Of a stretch of DNA of 64,000 nucleotides, positions 25,601 to 39,520 are shown in pieces. The translations under genes and the position numbers were made by a program. The notes under the pieces were generated by a model. That model had not been told where the DNA came from. It saw nothing but the letters and a program-made list of their open reading frames with translations, and ran no database searches. Source of the DNA: Ailurus styani (Eukaryota; Chordata; Mammalia; Carnivora; Ailuridae); contig LNAC01000689.1 of NCBI GenBank assembly GCA_002007465.1, positions 608,308-672,307 on the forward strand, read 5' to 3'. How positions within the stretch are numbered: position 1 is the first letter of the stretch; each line of letters opens with the position of its first letter.

Positions 25601-28600
25601 TCTCTCAAAAAAAAAAAAAAATGCTCTCAGCAATCATTTAATTATGCCCTCCTATCCACACATCTATCTGAGATTAAAGTCTGGTTTACTGCCTTCTAGC
25701 CAACAGGTTAATCAAATACCAGTTAAGTACCATTGATGTATAAATAAGGCATTGTACCAGGTTTGTTAGTAGGGGGGTTTGGGTGAATAAGATACTAAAC
25801 AGAAAGTCCCATGTTATAAATAATAGTTAAGTAAGTTAATAGTAACTAAATGGTATAGGACACTACTGTGGTTGGGGACGAGGTTTGCTCTAAAATGGAG
25901 GGAGGTTGGGCGCCTGGGTGGCTCAGTGGGTTAAAGACGCTGCCTTCGGCTCAGGTCATGATCCCAGGGTCCTGGGATCGAGGCCCACGTCGGGCTCTCT
26001 GCTCAGCAGGGAGCCTGCTTCCTTCTCTCTCCTCTCTCTCTGCCTGCCTCTCTGCCGACTTGTAATCTCTCTCTCTGTGTCAAATGAATAAATAAAATCT
26101 TTAAAAAAAAAAAATAAAAAAAAAATAAAATGGAGGGAGGTATCTCACAGAAGTAGGATTTGAGTTTGGCCTTTGAAGAAGAGACCGGGAGAGGGCTTCT
26201 AGCTGGAAGTAGGGAATGAGTTTGCAAAGGCATGGAGTTGAAGAGAGTGAACTGTTAAGTACTCGGTGTTTTGTTTGTTTTAGAGAGGATTGGTGAGGTG
26301 GGGGGTGGGTAGTATAGATAGGTTTGTGGTTTCTTTTCATGGATATGAGACAATTGGAAAGGCAGGAGGAAGTCAGAAAATGGGGTTTTACGTCTTACTG
26401 TGTATTTAGTCATTGACAGACTGTCAGTGCTTAACTTTTCCCTCATGCAAAACCATGGAGAGCAAATAGCATTAGGTTCATTAAGTATCTTACCTTCTCA
26501 TTGATGATGCTGTCCCAGCTCGTAAGGAAGCTTTGTAATTCCTCATTATATAGTACATCAGCTGAGAATTGTAATCTATATGAAATCTTGTATTTAGATG
26601 TCTTTTTATTCAGTGTATGTAAGTATAAGTTTTAAAAAGTATGTATGTAGGTATTTCTGTTGCACAGATGCTTGGTTATTTATTTAACTTATCTGTTATT
26701 GATGGGCATTTCAGTTGCATCCAGCATTTCAATGTCATAAACAGTCCTGTAGGAAGCATTCTTTTTTTTCTTTTTTTAAAAGATTTTATTTAGGGCGCCT
26801 GGGTGGCTCAGTGGGTTAAAGCTGCTGCCTTCGGCTCAGGTCATGATCCCAGGGTCCTGGGATCGAGGCCCACATCGGGCTCTCTGCTCAGCAGGGAGCC
26901 TGCTTCCTCCTCTCTCCTCTCTCTCTGCCTGCCTCTCTGCCTACTTGTAATCTCTCTCTCTGTGTCAAATGAATAAATAAAATCTTTAAAAAAAAAAAAT
27001 AAAAAAAAAATAAAATGGAGGGAGGTATCTCACAGAAGTAGGATTTGAGTTTGGCCTTTGAAGAAGAGACCGGGAGAGGGCTTCTAGCTGGAAGTAGGGA
27101 ATGAGTTTGCAAAGGCATGGAGTTGAAGAGAGTGAACTGTTAAGTACTCGGTGTTTTGTTTGTTTTAGAGAGGATTGGTGAGGTGGGGGGTGGGTAGTAT
27201 AGATAGGTTTGTGGTTTCTTTTCATGGATATGAGACAATTGGAAAGGCAGGAGGAAGTCAGAAAATGGGGTTTTACGTCTTACTGTGTATTTAGTCATTG
27301 ACAGACTGTCAGTGCTTAACTTTTCCCTCATGCAAAACCATGGAGAGCAAATAGCATTAGGTTCATTAAGTATCTTACCTTCTCATTGATGATGCTGTCC
27401 CAGCTCGTAAGGAAGCTTTGTAATTCCTCATTATATAATACATCAGCTGAGAATTGTAATCTATATGAAATCTTGTATTTAGATGTCTTTTTATTCAGTG
27501 TATGTAAGTATAAGTTTTAAAAAGTATGTATGTAGGTATTTCTGTTGCACAGATGCTTGGTTATTTATTTAACTTATCTGTTATTGATGGGCATTTCAGT
27601 TGCATCCAGCATTTCAATGTCATAAACAGTCCTGTAGGAAGCATTCTTTTTTTTCTTTTTTTAAAAGATTTTATTTAGGGCGCCTGGGTGGCTCAGTGGG
27701 TTAAAGCTGCTGCCTTCGGCTCAGGTCATGATCCCAGGGTCCTGGGATCGAGGCCCACATCGGGCTCTCTGCTCAGCAGGGAGCCTGCTTCCCCCTCTCC
27801 CTCTGCCTGCCTCTCTGCCTACTTGTGATCTCTCTGTCAAATAAATAAATAAAATCTTTAAAAAACAAAAAACAATATCATTGCTTACTTGTGCTAGTGT
27901 GCTTGTAGGACACTTAAAAGTGAAATTTCCGAATCAAAGTTTTTTAATTCAAAATTTAGATATTACTCGGGCGTCTGGGTGGCTCAGTGGGTTAAAGCCT
28001 CTGCTTTCGGCTCAGGTCATGATCTCAGGGTCCTGGGATCGAGGCCCGCATCGGGCTCCCTGCTCAGCGGGGAGCCTGCTTCCCCCTCTCTCTCTCTGCC
28101 TGCCTCTCTGCCTCCTTGTGATCTCTCTCCCTCTGTGAAATAAATAAATAAAATCTTTAAAAAAAAAAAACAAAATTTAGATATTACTAAATTTCTTTTA
28201 AAAATGTTGTACCTGGGCGCCTGGGTGGCTCAGTGGGTTGAGCCTCTGCTTTTGGCTCAGGTTATGATCTCAGGGTCCTGGGATCTGAGCTCCGCATCGG
28301 GCTCTCTGCTCATCGGGGAGCCTGCTTCCCCCTCTCCCTCTGCCTGCCTCTCTACTTGTGATCTCACTCTCTCTGTCATATAAATAAATTTTAAAAAAAG
28401 TTATACCTGTTCACATATATATTGTTTTCCCATACAGTTACCAATATGTCTTTGCCAGTCTTTTTTTAAACTTTGCTAGTTTGATGGGTGACAAACAGTA
28501 TAGCATATAGCATATTTTTTTTCTTATAAATTATGAGTGAGGTAGAGACTTTTATTGACTATACATTTATTGACTTTATATTTTCTTTAAAAACCTTATT

Positions 28601-31600
28601 CATTTCTGCCCATTTTTGTACCCTATCTGGTGGCTGCTATTTTTCATTCATTCATTTATTAAAGGATTTTATTTATTTATTTGAGAGAGAGTGAGTCCGC
28701 GTGAGCAGTGGGGAGGAGCAGAGGGAGAAGCAGACTCCCCTCTGAGCGGGGAGCCCAGTACTGGCTGATCCTAGGACCCTGGGATCATGACCTGAGCTGA
28801 AGGCAGAGGCTTAACCAACTGTGCTGCCTAGATGCCCCATTTTTCTTCTTTTAAATAACTTACATTTTAAGGAAATAAATTCTTTGTCATATACTGTGAA
28901 TATTTTTTAAACTAGCTACTTGTTTATTGACTTTGCTTATGGTTTAGTTTTTGTTATCAGATATTCTTTTACTGCTTTTAGGTTTTTTGTCATGCTTAGA
29001 AATCATCCAAGATTATGAAGAAGGAAAACGTGAAATTTTTTTACTTATTTTTATGGGTTTTTATACTTAAATATTTAATCCATATGAAATTTATTTTGAA
29101 TAATGAATGAATTAGGGATCTAATTTTATAGTTCTCCAAAATGGCTAGCCAGTTTTTCAACATTATCTATCTGTTAAGTCACCTTTTCTGTATGAATATT
29201 TATATGCTGATCCTCATTTCTAGTTCATATTTCTGTGTAGTTAGTACAGACATGTAATTAAGAATTTTAGATTTTTGAGGTCAGTGGAGTAGTAGAAGGT
29301 GATAGGCGGATTATACTATTTCCACTTTTACTTTTAAGATTAATAAATGATTGGGGCACCTGGGTGGCTCAGCCAGTTCAACACTGAGACTCTTGATTTC
29401 GTCTCTGGTTGTTGTCTCAGGGTCGTGGGATTGAGCCCCTTGTTGGGCGCTATGCTCAGTGCAGAGTCTGCTTGAGATTCCTGTCTCTCCTCCTCCCTCT
29501 GCCCCTTCCCCTCAAGCAATCTCTCTCTCTTTCTCAAATAATAAATAAATAAATCTTTAAAAAAAGATTGACAAATGATTGATTCTTTCAAGAGATACTT
29601 GTAACCATAACCATCCTGTGGACTTGAAGAGACTTTCACTTACTTTTTTAGATTACTTCTCTGTGGAGAGCCAAGTGAAGCTGGGATAAAGATCTAAGGC
29701 ATAGTCAGTGAGGGCTTCCCCCCTCCCTGCCCCAAATAACCAGGATTCTAAAATGAATTTGAATTTCTCTAGGCAGTAAAGACCTGCTAGTCAGTACCTA
29801 CACATTAGCTAATTCTGTACTTGCCACAAAGAGACAAAGAAAATGTTTCTTAGAAGAACTGAGACTTTAAAAAAAAAAAACAAAAAAAACTGAGACTTGA
29901 AAAAATGGTTATTAGCCACTGCTTAGAAATTAGTTGTCTTTAGGAATGTAGTCACTATAAGTATGCCTTGATTTTTTTTTTTTAATTTAAGTTTTATTTT
30001 TGTGCTGCTTGTTTTATGATGAGGGTTTAGAAGATGGGTATTAGTTCAGGCTCAGTTACTTTCTGGCCATGTGACGGTGGGCCAGATGTTTAATTTCTTT
30101 GAGTCTTATTTTTCTTTTTAAAAGATTTTATCTACTTATCTGTCAGAGAGAGAGCACAAGCAGGGAGAGTAGCAGGCAGAGGGAGAGGCAGGCTCCTCCC
30201 TGAAACAAGGAACCCAATGTGGAACTTGATCTTGGGACCTTGGGACCCTGGGATCATGACCTTAGCCAAAGGCAGCCACTTAACCAACTGAGCCACCCAT
30301 GTATCCCAATTTTAACGGTTTCTCTAAGGATATGGAAGGATCAAGGCAGTAGTTTGAAGAGTTAGTATTGAAGACGAGATGGCCTCTTGTCTTCCTCTGA
30401 CAAAGTAACAATAGATACAGTGAAAATGAAGGAAGAAGACATTTAAGGAATTAGTACCCAAGGTGATCAACTGAAGGTTGCTTGGTAGGGTTTGGATTTG
30501 GGGGAAGGTGGAAAATGTATGGAGCTACAGTTATGAGGATTGTTAAATTCATCAAGAGGCCAAGACGAAGATTTCATTTTTTATTGCGGGACTGGTTAAG
30601 GCTTGACAGCATCAGTTTAGAGTGGGCCCATTTTTAAAAATTATCTCGGTAATAATTCTCTAGTGTGTGACAGTTTGAAATCTGAAAAAGCATATAGCAG
30701 CTGGTATCAGGGATTGGGCTGTGGTGTGGTGGGTCCAGGAAATTGGTGGTGGTGATAAAATGATTGGGGTTAGTAACTCTAGTCTGGGTAAGAAGACTGG
30801 TAAGGCAAACAATCTAAAAAAAAAAAACCAACACAAAAGTTTTCATTAGAAGAAGAGAAACTGTTTCTCTATGTTTCTCTCTCTCTCTCTCTCTCTCTTA
30901 AGATTTTTATTTATTTGACAGAGAGAGAGAGAGATTACAAGTAGGCAGAGAGGCTCCCTACTGAGCAGGGAGCCTGATTCGGGGCTTTATCCGAGGACCC
31001 TGAGATTATGACCTAAGCCTAAGGCAGAGGCTTAACCCACTGAGCCACTCAGGGCCCCCCCCCCCCCCCCCCCCCCCCCCNTCTTTAGAGCAATGAAATT
31101 TTAACTAGAAATTCCCCAGCAGACTTTTTATGTCTCTTTGGCTAATTGGATTACAGGTTATGCTAGCTATTTTCCTTGTCTCTCTACTCTTCTCCCCTGT
31201 TTTGTGCTGCAGGAGGTTGACTGTATCAGTAAGGCGTGGTCATGGGCAGGTGGGCTGGGGCAGGGTGGGGAGGGGACTGGCAGAGAGAGTAAGGGAGTGT
31301 GTTTGGTTGGTTTCCTTCTTGCTGGGTGACTGTCACTCCTGTCTAACACTTCTCCAAGGGGTTCTCTTTGGGTTTCTGTAACCATTTCCCTTCTTTGTCC
31401 TTGGAGGCCTAGGTCTGGGAACGGCTTTCCTGGTACTTGTTACCAGCCCTAGAATCCCACACCATCCTTTGTTGCGTTTCTTAAGTTCTGCCCACACATG
31501 TACAAAAGGGCCCTCTTTAAACTCGTCTCAGTAAACTAGCTCACCTGGGTCATCTTTACTGCCCTCACTCTGGGAGATACTTGTGCCCATTCTTAAATCG

Positions 31601-34600
31601 GTCTCTGGCAAGGAGGATGAAACACCTGGGGAAGCAGCCAACAGCGTGACTGTCCTCCAGTTAGCATATACAGAGTCACGTGTACCTTATCTGTCAGTGT
31701 TGTCAGCCAGTTGCCATCTAGAACAGGAGTTGGCAACCACAGCCATGTATGTTCATTTGTTGTGTTTGTACTGAGTGGACTGTATGGCCTGCAAAGCCTA
31801 AAATACTTGCTGTTTGGCCCATTATAGGGAAAATTTGCTGACCCCTGATTTTAGAACTACACCGTTCAGTGTGGGAGCCGGTACACCTACACTTCGATGT
31901 GGTCCAGTTAACTGCTTGAAATGTGGCTAGTCTGAATTGAGGTGACACTCTGATTATAAAATACATACATCACATTTCAAGGACTCACTTGTACCCATTT
32001 CTTTTCTTTCTTTCTTTTTTGAGAGAGAGAGAGAGTGCCTAAATGCGAGACCTGATATCAAACAAGCCTGATACTCTGTGCAGTGCCTGACCTCATATGA
32101 GATCGTGATCCGAGCTGAAAATGAGAGTCAGAGGCTTAACCCATTGAGCTGTCCAGGCGCCCCCCTTTTTTACTTCTTAATGTGGCTCCTAGAAACTTTA
32201 AAATTACATATATGGTTCATATTATGTCTCTCTGGGACAGCACTGAGCTGGCAAGTGACTGGTCACTTAGAAAGTGAGTAGATAGGGGTGCCTGGGTGGC
32301 TCAGCCGGTTAAGTGTCTACCTTCGGCTCAGGTCATGATCTCAGGGTCCTGGGATAAGTCCTGCATCTCCAGCATCAGGTTCCTTGCTCAGCAGGGAGTC
32401 TGCTTTTCCCTCTGCCTGCTGTTCCCCCTGCTTGTGCATGCACACATGCCCTTTCTCTGACAAATAAATAAATCTTAAAAAAAAATGGATAAAAGCTAAC
32501 ATTAGGCAAAAGCCTTTTAAACTTAGTTTTGTAAAGCAAAGCAAGTGTGGAACCTAGAGAGACATTTGATCCAGGTTTTTATAAGTCTTCATGAAATAAG
32601 TCTGCCTGAAATAATCTTTCTAGCACCTGTTCACCATGATATTCCTTTATCATCTGGGACTCAGATCAAATATTGACTTACTCTGCAAAAGCTCCCTCCA
32701 CCCCATGGTCCTCTGTGTGTTGTAATTATCCGTGTTTTCACATTTCTCCTGAGCTCCTAAAGGAAGGGTTTGGAATACATGTGTACTACTCTCTATATTT
32801 TGAGTACTCAGTGGGTTTTTATTTAATGAGTCAGATATGTAACAATGAATAAATGAGTTACCAACTTAATGAGCTTGGTTATTTGTCTTTTCTTTCTGGG
32901 TGACTTTGGCAGAGTAGTACAAATATGGGATTGCTACAGGAAGCAGATGTGGTAAAAAGTCGTGAAGAGGTAGCCCAAGTTGAAAAGCAAAACTTGGAGT
33001 TGTTTATTGTAGTCCTGATTGGGCGCCTGGGTGGCTCAGTGGGTTAGAGCCTCTGCCTTTGGCTCAGGTCATGATCTCAGGGTCCTGGGATCGAGGCCCG
33101 CATCGGGCTCAGCCTGCTTCCTCCTCTCTCTCTGCCTGCCTCTCTGCCTACTTGTAATCTCTCCCTCTCTCTGTCAAATAAATAAATAAAATGTTAAAAA
33201 AAATATATTGTAGTCCTGATTGCTTTCATCTCTGTTTTACTGAACTTTTACTCTGTTTTACTTTTACTGAAGGTATTGCTGTGATAGCACAGTACAGTAG
33301 GTAATCGCTTTTATTCCACATAAAAATTATGGAAGATAGTATTTTTTTTTAAAGTTTTTATTTATTTATTTAGTCTTGTGCATGCATGGGCCTGAGCTGG
33401 GGAAGGGCCAGGAGGGTGGGGGGAGAAGCGGACTCCCCACTGAGTGGGGGAGGGGGCACACTGGCTCCATCCCAGGACTCTGAGATCACCATCTGAACTG
33501 AAGGCAGACACTTAACTGACTAAGTCCCCCAGGCATCCCTAGTGTGTTTTTTTTTTTTTAAGTGGTATGTAGCATGTAATAATTTTAGAAAGTTCTTCAA
33601 AACTGGTTAAAATGAGGCCGACTCTTGATTTTGGCTCAGGTCATGATCTCAGGGTTGTGAGATGGAGCCCTGATTCTGCCTCTGTGCTCAGTGGGAAGTC
33701 TTAATTGGGATTCTCTCTCTCTGTCCCTTCCCCCTCCACCTCATTGTGTGCATGTGTGTGTTCTCTCTCTCTCTTTAAAATAAATCTTTTAAAAAATTGG
33801 TTAAAATAAGATTTTTGATACTTCGGGGAATAAATTTTTAATATTCCAATTAAATATTGTAGACTTTACAAGGGTTAGGTAATGTTCACAAAGGTAAATG
33901 CTGCATGCATGATTTGTTGGAGATCAGAGGGCTAGGAGAAAACAAAATGTAGATTACCTTTTTTTATGGATTTATCCTTGGGTGTACTCATTAGATATTA
34001 TCAGTTAGCGATACTGGTAGACCTAGGCAGATCTTTCAGAAATTGTATGACTCTCAGTCCTGGCTTATCACTATTTCAGGGTCAGTGTTTTAGAAACTTA
34101 GAAACCTTGAGTTCACTTACGTGGTTGGATGTCTGTTCTTTAAATCATTGGATGTTAGCTTTTAAGGCATTATTCTTTTGGCTTTTATGACATTTAATTT
34201 TTAAATTTTGGGTTAGTAAGGAAGTAATTTTCTTTAGAGTATTATATGAAATTAATTTTAAGGTGAAGGAAAATGAGTAGAATTGGCTTTTTTTTTTTAA
34301 GAATTTTATTTATTTGACAGAGAGGGAGAGAGAGCACAAGCAGAGGGAGCGGCAGGCAGAGGCAGAGAGAGAAGCAGGCTCCCGAGGAGCAGGGAGCCCA
34401 GTGTGGGACTCCATCACAGGACCCTGGGATCATGACCTGCGCTGGAGGCAGACACTTAACTGACAGAGCCACCCAGGCACCCTAGAGTTGGCTTTTTAAT
34501 GTATTTTTCTTCTACTGTATAGCTTTGTAGTGCTGCTTTAAAAAATTTTTTTTTAAGATTTATTTATCTTTAGAGAGAGACAGAGTTAAGAGTGCAGGTG

Positions 34601-37600
34601 CATGGGATAGTATCTTTGAAGCAAACTCCCTGCTGAGTGAGGAGCCCCCGTGCAGGGCTCAATCCCACAACTTACAAGATCATGACCAGAGCCGAAACCA
34701 AGAGCTGGATGCCTAACCAACTGAGTCACCCAGGTACCCTTTAATTTTTTTATTTTTATTTTTATTTTTTTAAATTTTATTTGACACAGAGAGAGAGATT
34801 ACAAGTAGGCAGAGAGGCAGGCAGAGAGAGGAGGAAGAAGGCTCCCTGCTGAGCAGAGAGCCCGATGTGGGGCTCGATCCCAGGACCCTGAGATCATGAC
34901 CTGAGCTGAAGGCAGAGGCTTAACCCACTGAGCCACCCAGGCGCCCCTAATTTTTTTATTTTTTAGAGTAATCTCTACACCCAACATGGGGCAGGAACTC
35001 ATAAACCTGGGATCAATCAAGAGTCACATGCTCCACCAGCTTAGCCAGGCAGGTGCCCCATCCCACTGTATAGCTTTGATGTCGTTCTGAGTGAGACCTT
35101 CAGAGACTAGTCTAGCTGTGAGCAAATATTCTTCCTATTTTCCAGTCCTCGACTCATTAAAGCCAGTTTGTAACAGTGGTTATGTTATTTATGGGTAGAC
35201 AGATACCTTTTGGAAGTGATGCACAAGTAGTGAGAATTAATCTTTTATAGTCATTCTTTTGCCATCCCCTGTGGTAATTGAATTAGTTGAAGGAAAGAAG
35301 CTTCAGTGTTCATTTATTTATGAAATAGCTTATTTATGAAACCGTGGCCTTATCGTAGATAATAGAGAATTAAAAAAAGGTGTTCTTACAGTTTATAGAA
35401 ATATCAAAGTAATATTTGTCTTCCTCTTTTTTCTTACCTATTTAGTTACCAGTTTGTGAATATCTTCAACATTTATCTTCTACTCATCCTCACTGCTGTT
35501 TGTTTGGTTTTATGGCATCATTTCTTTTCTGGATTTTTTTTTTTTCGAAACTCTTATACGTGGTCCTTCTCATCCTGCTAGAGTGGGCTTTCCAATATCA
35601 AATCAGTTATATTCCTGCTTTTTAAAATTCTTAGTTTCCTCAGAGCCCTTGTTAGAATAAATACAGGCTCTTCATGATATGACCTCTGGCCTCCTTCCCA
35701 GTTACAGACTCCACCACTATCAACATTTGAAGATACTGTCTAGTATCTGCTGGCTTCTGTCGTTGGTTTGGTAGGTCAGGTACCTAGAATAATTGCACTT
35801 TTTTCGTAAGTGATATTTGCTTTCTGGCTTTGTGTGTGTGCGTGTGCACGCGTGTGTGCATGTGCGCGCGTGTGTGCACACGTGTGTTTTGTGGGGGGGT
35901 TTTTGTTTGTTTTTAGTAAACCTGTGTGTTAGAGTTTGATTGTGATATATCTAAGTATAGATTTTTATTTATCCTGTTTGGCCTTAACTTTGAGGATCGG
36001 CGTTTTTCAACAATTCTGGAAACTTCTCAGCCCTTATCACTTACTTTTTTTGTCTCTCATTATAGGATGCATTTTGGACCTTCTCATTCTCCATGCTTTT
36101 TTTCCTGAAGTGCAGTCTTGTGAAAGGATATAAATAGTCTAAATGTCCAGTAGGGGATTAAGTAAATTATATTTCAGCCATAAAAACAGACTAACAGACC
36201 AATAAAAATAATGTAGAGGAGTATGTAATGACATGGAAAGATATTCACAATATATTAAGTGAAAAAAGCAAGTTCCAACACTGCCTGTAGGAGTCCATTT
36301 TTGTAATATGTGTATTTATAATATGTATATTTGCCAAAGTAGAAGGACACATGATATTTATCAAAATATTAATGTTAGTTACTTGGATACCATAGGATAA
36401 TGGGTGGTTTTGTTAGAATTCTTTTCAGGGAGGGCATTTGGGATTTTAATTTTCTGTAATGAAGAATAGGGAGAGGCAGTTATTAAATTTAAATTAGCCT
36501 GAAGATGCCCCCACAGTTCCCTGGTGTTAAAGAACAAAAATTCAACTGAGTAGGGGCACCTGGGTGGCTCAGTCAGTTTAGCTACCAACTCTTAACTCTT
36601 GGTTTCAGCTCAGGGTGTGATCTCAGGGTCCCGAGATTGAGCCCCATGTCAGGCTCTGCACTTAAGGTGGAGTTGGCTTGGGACTCTCTCCCTCTTCCTC
36701 TGCCCCTCCCCCCTGCTTGCTTTCTCTCTCTTTCTAAAATAAATCAATAAGTTAAAAAAAAATTCAGCTGGGAGAAGTTGAAGATCGAATTTATTAATTT
36801 TTTTTTAAGATTTTATTTATTTATTTGACACAGAGAGAGAGAGATTACAAGTAGGTAGAGAGGCAGGCAGAGAGACAAGGAGAGGAGGAAGCAGGCTCCC
36901 TGCTGAGCAGAGAATCCAATGCGGGCCTCGGTCCCAGGACGCTGAGATCATGACCTGAGCCTAAAGCAGAGGCTTTAACCCACTGAGCCACCCAGGCGCC
37001 CGGCTTTATTAATTGATTCATGAATTGGACATTATCCCGTCTACCAAGTAGAGGGGAGTTCAGAGGAGCTGTACAGAATGGAACAATTAGCAAAAGAAAA
37101 GAAAGGATAGTTTCAGGCAGGGCCACCTTCCCTTAAGGGAAAGGTCTTTTTAGGATGGATTACCTTATTTTCCTTTGGTGGAGGGAAGGGGATGGAGAGG
37201 GCCATGTGAGAGGTTACCTCATTGATGCTGACTAGAAAATTCCTGATTGGTTAAAACTACATGTCTGGAAGTGGTTACAACTTTAATTAGGTTAGGTTCC
37301 TGTTTTGGCGACTTGTCCTAGCATATGCAACTCCATTTTGGGCCTGTGGTTTTCTTTCTTTCTTTTTTTTTTTTAAATTTTTTAAAATTTTATTTATTTA
37401 TTTGACACAGAGAGAGAGATCACAAGTAGGCAGAGAGGCAGGCAGAGAGAGAGAGGAGGAAGCAGGCTCCCCACTGAGCAGAGAGCCCAATTCAGGGCTC
37501 GATCCCAGGACCCTGAGATCATGACCTGAGCCGAAGGCAGAGGCTTTAACCCACTGAGCCACCCAGGCGCCTGGGCCTGTGGTTTTCTTTTTAGCACTGG

Positions 37601-39484
37601 CAAAGTAAATATTTCTGGGAAATTACTTAAAACTTTGAGTGTCCTTCGCTCTTCCTTGTAAGTATAATAATCAGTAGCAATTGTTGATACTGAAACAAAA
37701 ATACTCAAGTAAATTTTGCCAAGGAGAATAGATGAGAAAATATAAATTTTCATTAAAAAATTATTACTCATTAAAAAATTATCTCATTAAGGTAACATGA
37801 AGTTACCTTACACTTTTTTACAAGGACTGGGAACTAGAAGTTGTAGTCTTCCACTTCATGTGTTTCAATACTCAGTCTATTCTGGTTTATTCATTCATTT
37901 GTGCAGAAAGTCTCTATACATGATGGTGGCTGATATTCTTGGTTCCCATAGTACAACAGGTAACTTTATATTTCACTTAAAATGGTAAAAAAGCATTTGC
38001 TATCAGATTATAAAATTCCTTTCCTGGAGGAAGATACTATAATATTTGAAGATAAGCTTTGAAAAAATATAAAATGAAAGATACTATAATATTTGAAGAT
38101 AAGGTTTAAAAATAATATAAAATGAAATATACCATTTCAAGATAAGTCTATGTTGAACTTAAATGAATTCCAGCAAAATTCTAACTCAAAGAAAAATCTA
38201 ACCTTAACAAAAAGTTCCAGTAACAGATTGTTGTAGCAAGCAAAATGAGTACTGTATGCGACTGTTAATGGGCACCATGTTTAATAGAATGGACATTAGC
38301 TTTTGCATTAGTATTTAATTAGTTCAGTTATCTTAAAAGTGTTGCTTTATGCTGTGAATGTTTTGCCAAAAAAAAACTTAAATTTTTTTTTAATTTAAAG
38401 AATTTTATTTTCTTTCTCCAGGTAGGAAGGATACAAGTCAGAAATTTTACCAAAGGGCGCCTGGGTGGCTCAGTGGGTTAAAGCCTCTGCTTTCGGCTCA
38501 GGTCATGATCTCAGCGTCCTGGGATCGAGGCCCGCATCGGGCTCTCTGCTCAGCAGGGAGCCTGTTTCCTCCTCTCCTTGTCTCTCTGCCTGCCTCTCTG
38601 CCTACTTGTAATCTCTCTCTCTGTGTCAAATAAATAAATAAAATCTTAAAAAAAAAAAAAAAAGAAATTTTACCAAAAAAAACTTTTTTTTTTTTGGAAG
38701 ATTTTACTTATTTGTTAGAGCACCATCACAAGCAGAGGGAGAAGCAGGCTCCCTGCTGAGCAAGGAGCCTGATGCAAGACTCCCTCCCAGGACCTTGTGA
38801 GGATCATGATTTGAGCCAAAGGTAGACCATAATCAACTGAGCCACCCAGGCATCCCAGAAATTTTTTTTAGGGATAAATACAGAAAAAGCTAAAATCTAT
38901 CTAAGCTCTTATGCAAGATACAGTGTATCAAGGCAAATTTCATTCAGAATGAACTCTACCCATATTGAAAGGGCAGGCCGCTGCTTGCTTAAATTATAAT
39001 AGTACTGTGATTCACTGTTAAAATAAGGAACTGTGGGCAAATCTGTGACAGTAATAAATTGAAATATACAGTGTATATGGGAGTCATACAGAGCAACAAA
39101 TTCTAATGAGAAACATTTTAATACCCTGAAAATCAGTTTTACTTTAAAATCATGAAAAAGGGCACCTGGGTGGCTCAGGGGGTTAAAGCCTCTGCTTTCG
39201 GCTCAGGTCATGATCTCAGCATCCTGGGATCGAGGCCCGCATCGGGCTCTCTGCTCAGCAGGGAGCCTGCTTCCCCCTCTCTCTGCCTGCCTCTCTGCCT
39301 TCTTGTGATCTCTCTCCCGCTGTGAAATAAATAAGTAAAATCTTTAAAAAAAAAATCATGAAAAAGATGCTCATGTTAGTTAATAATTGACTCTAAACCT
39401 CAGTTAAACATTAGGAAGCTACGTTGATGTGACTTAGTACACAGAAAGGAATCTTCCAAAATAAGTAAATGAGAACAAAACGAT

Positions 39485-39520
<36 letters not shown>

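Larger units (their letters stand above)
25908..27677 (+). repeat. 885-bp tandem duplication (two units)
   Basis: Unit 1 is 25908-26792 and unit 2 is 26793-27677, each starting at GGGCGCCTGGGTGG. A third, partial start at 27678 is the SINE that closes the array. Outside the SINEs I see only one base difference between units (about 26554 G versus 27439 A). Each unit is a sense SINE followed by the same 650-bp intronic sequence. It is a recent unequal exchange between SINEs, or possibly an assembly duplication. Confidence 0.93.

Noticed and set aside
25908..28400. Regularly spaced repeats considered as a CRISPR-like or satellite array
   Set aside because: The repeats are SINEs of about 200 bp with target duplications, and the spacing comes from one tandem duplication.
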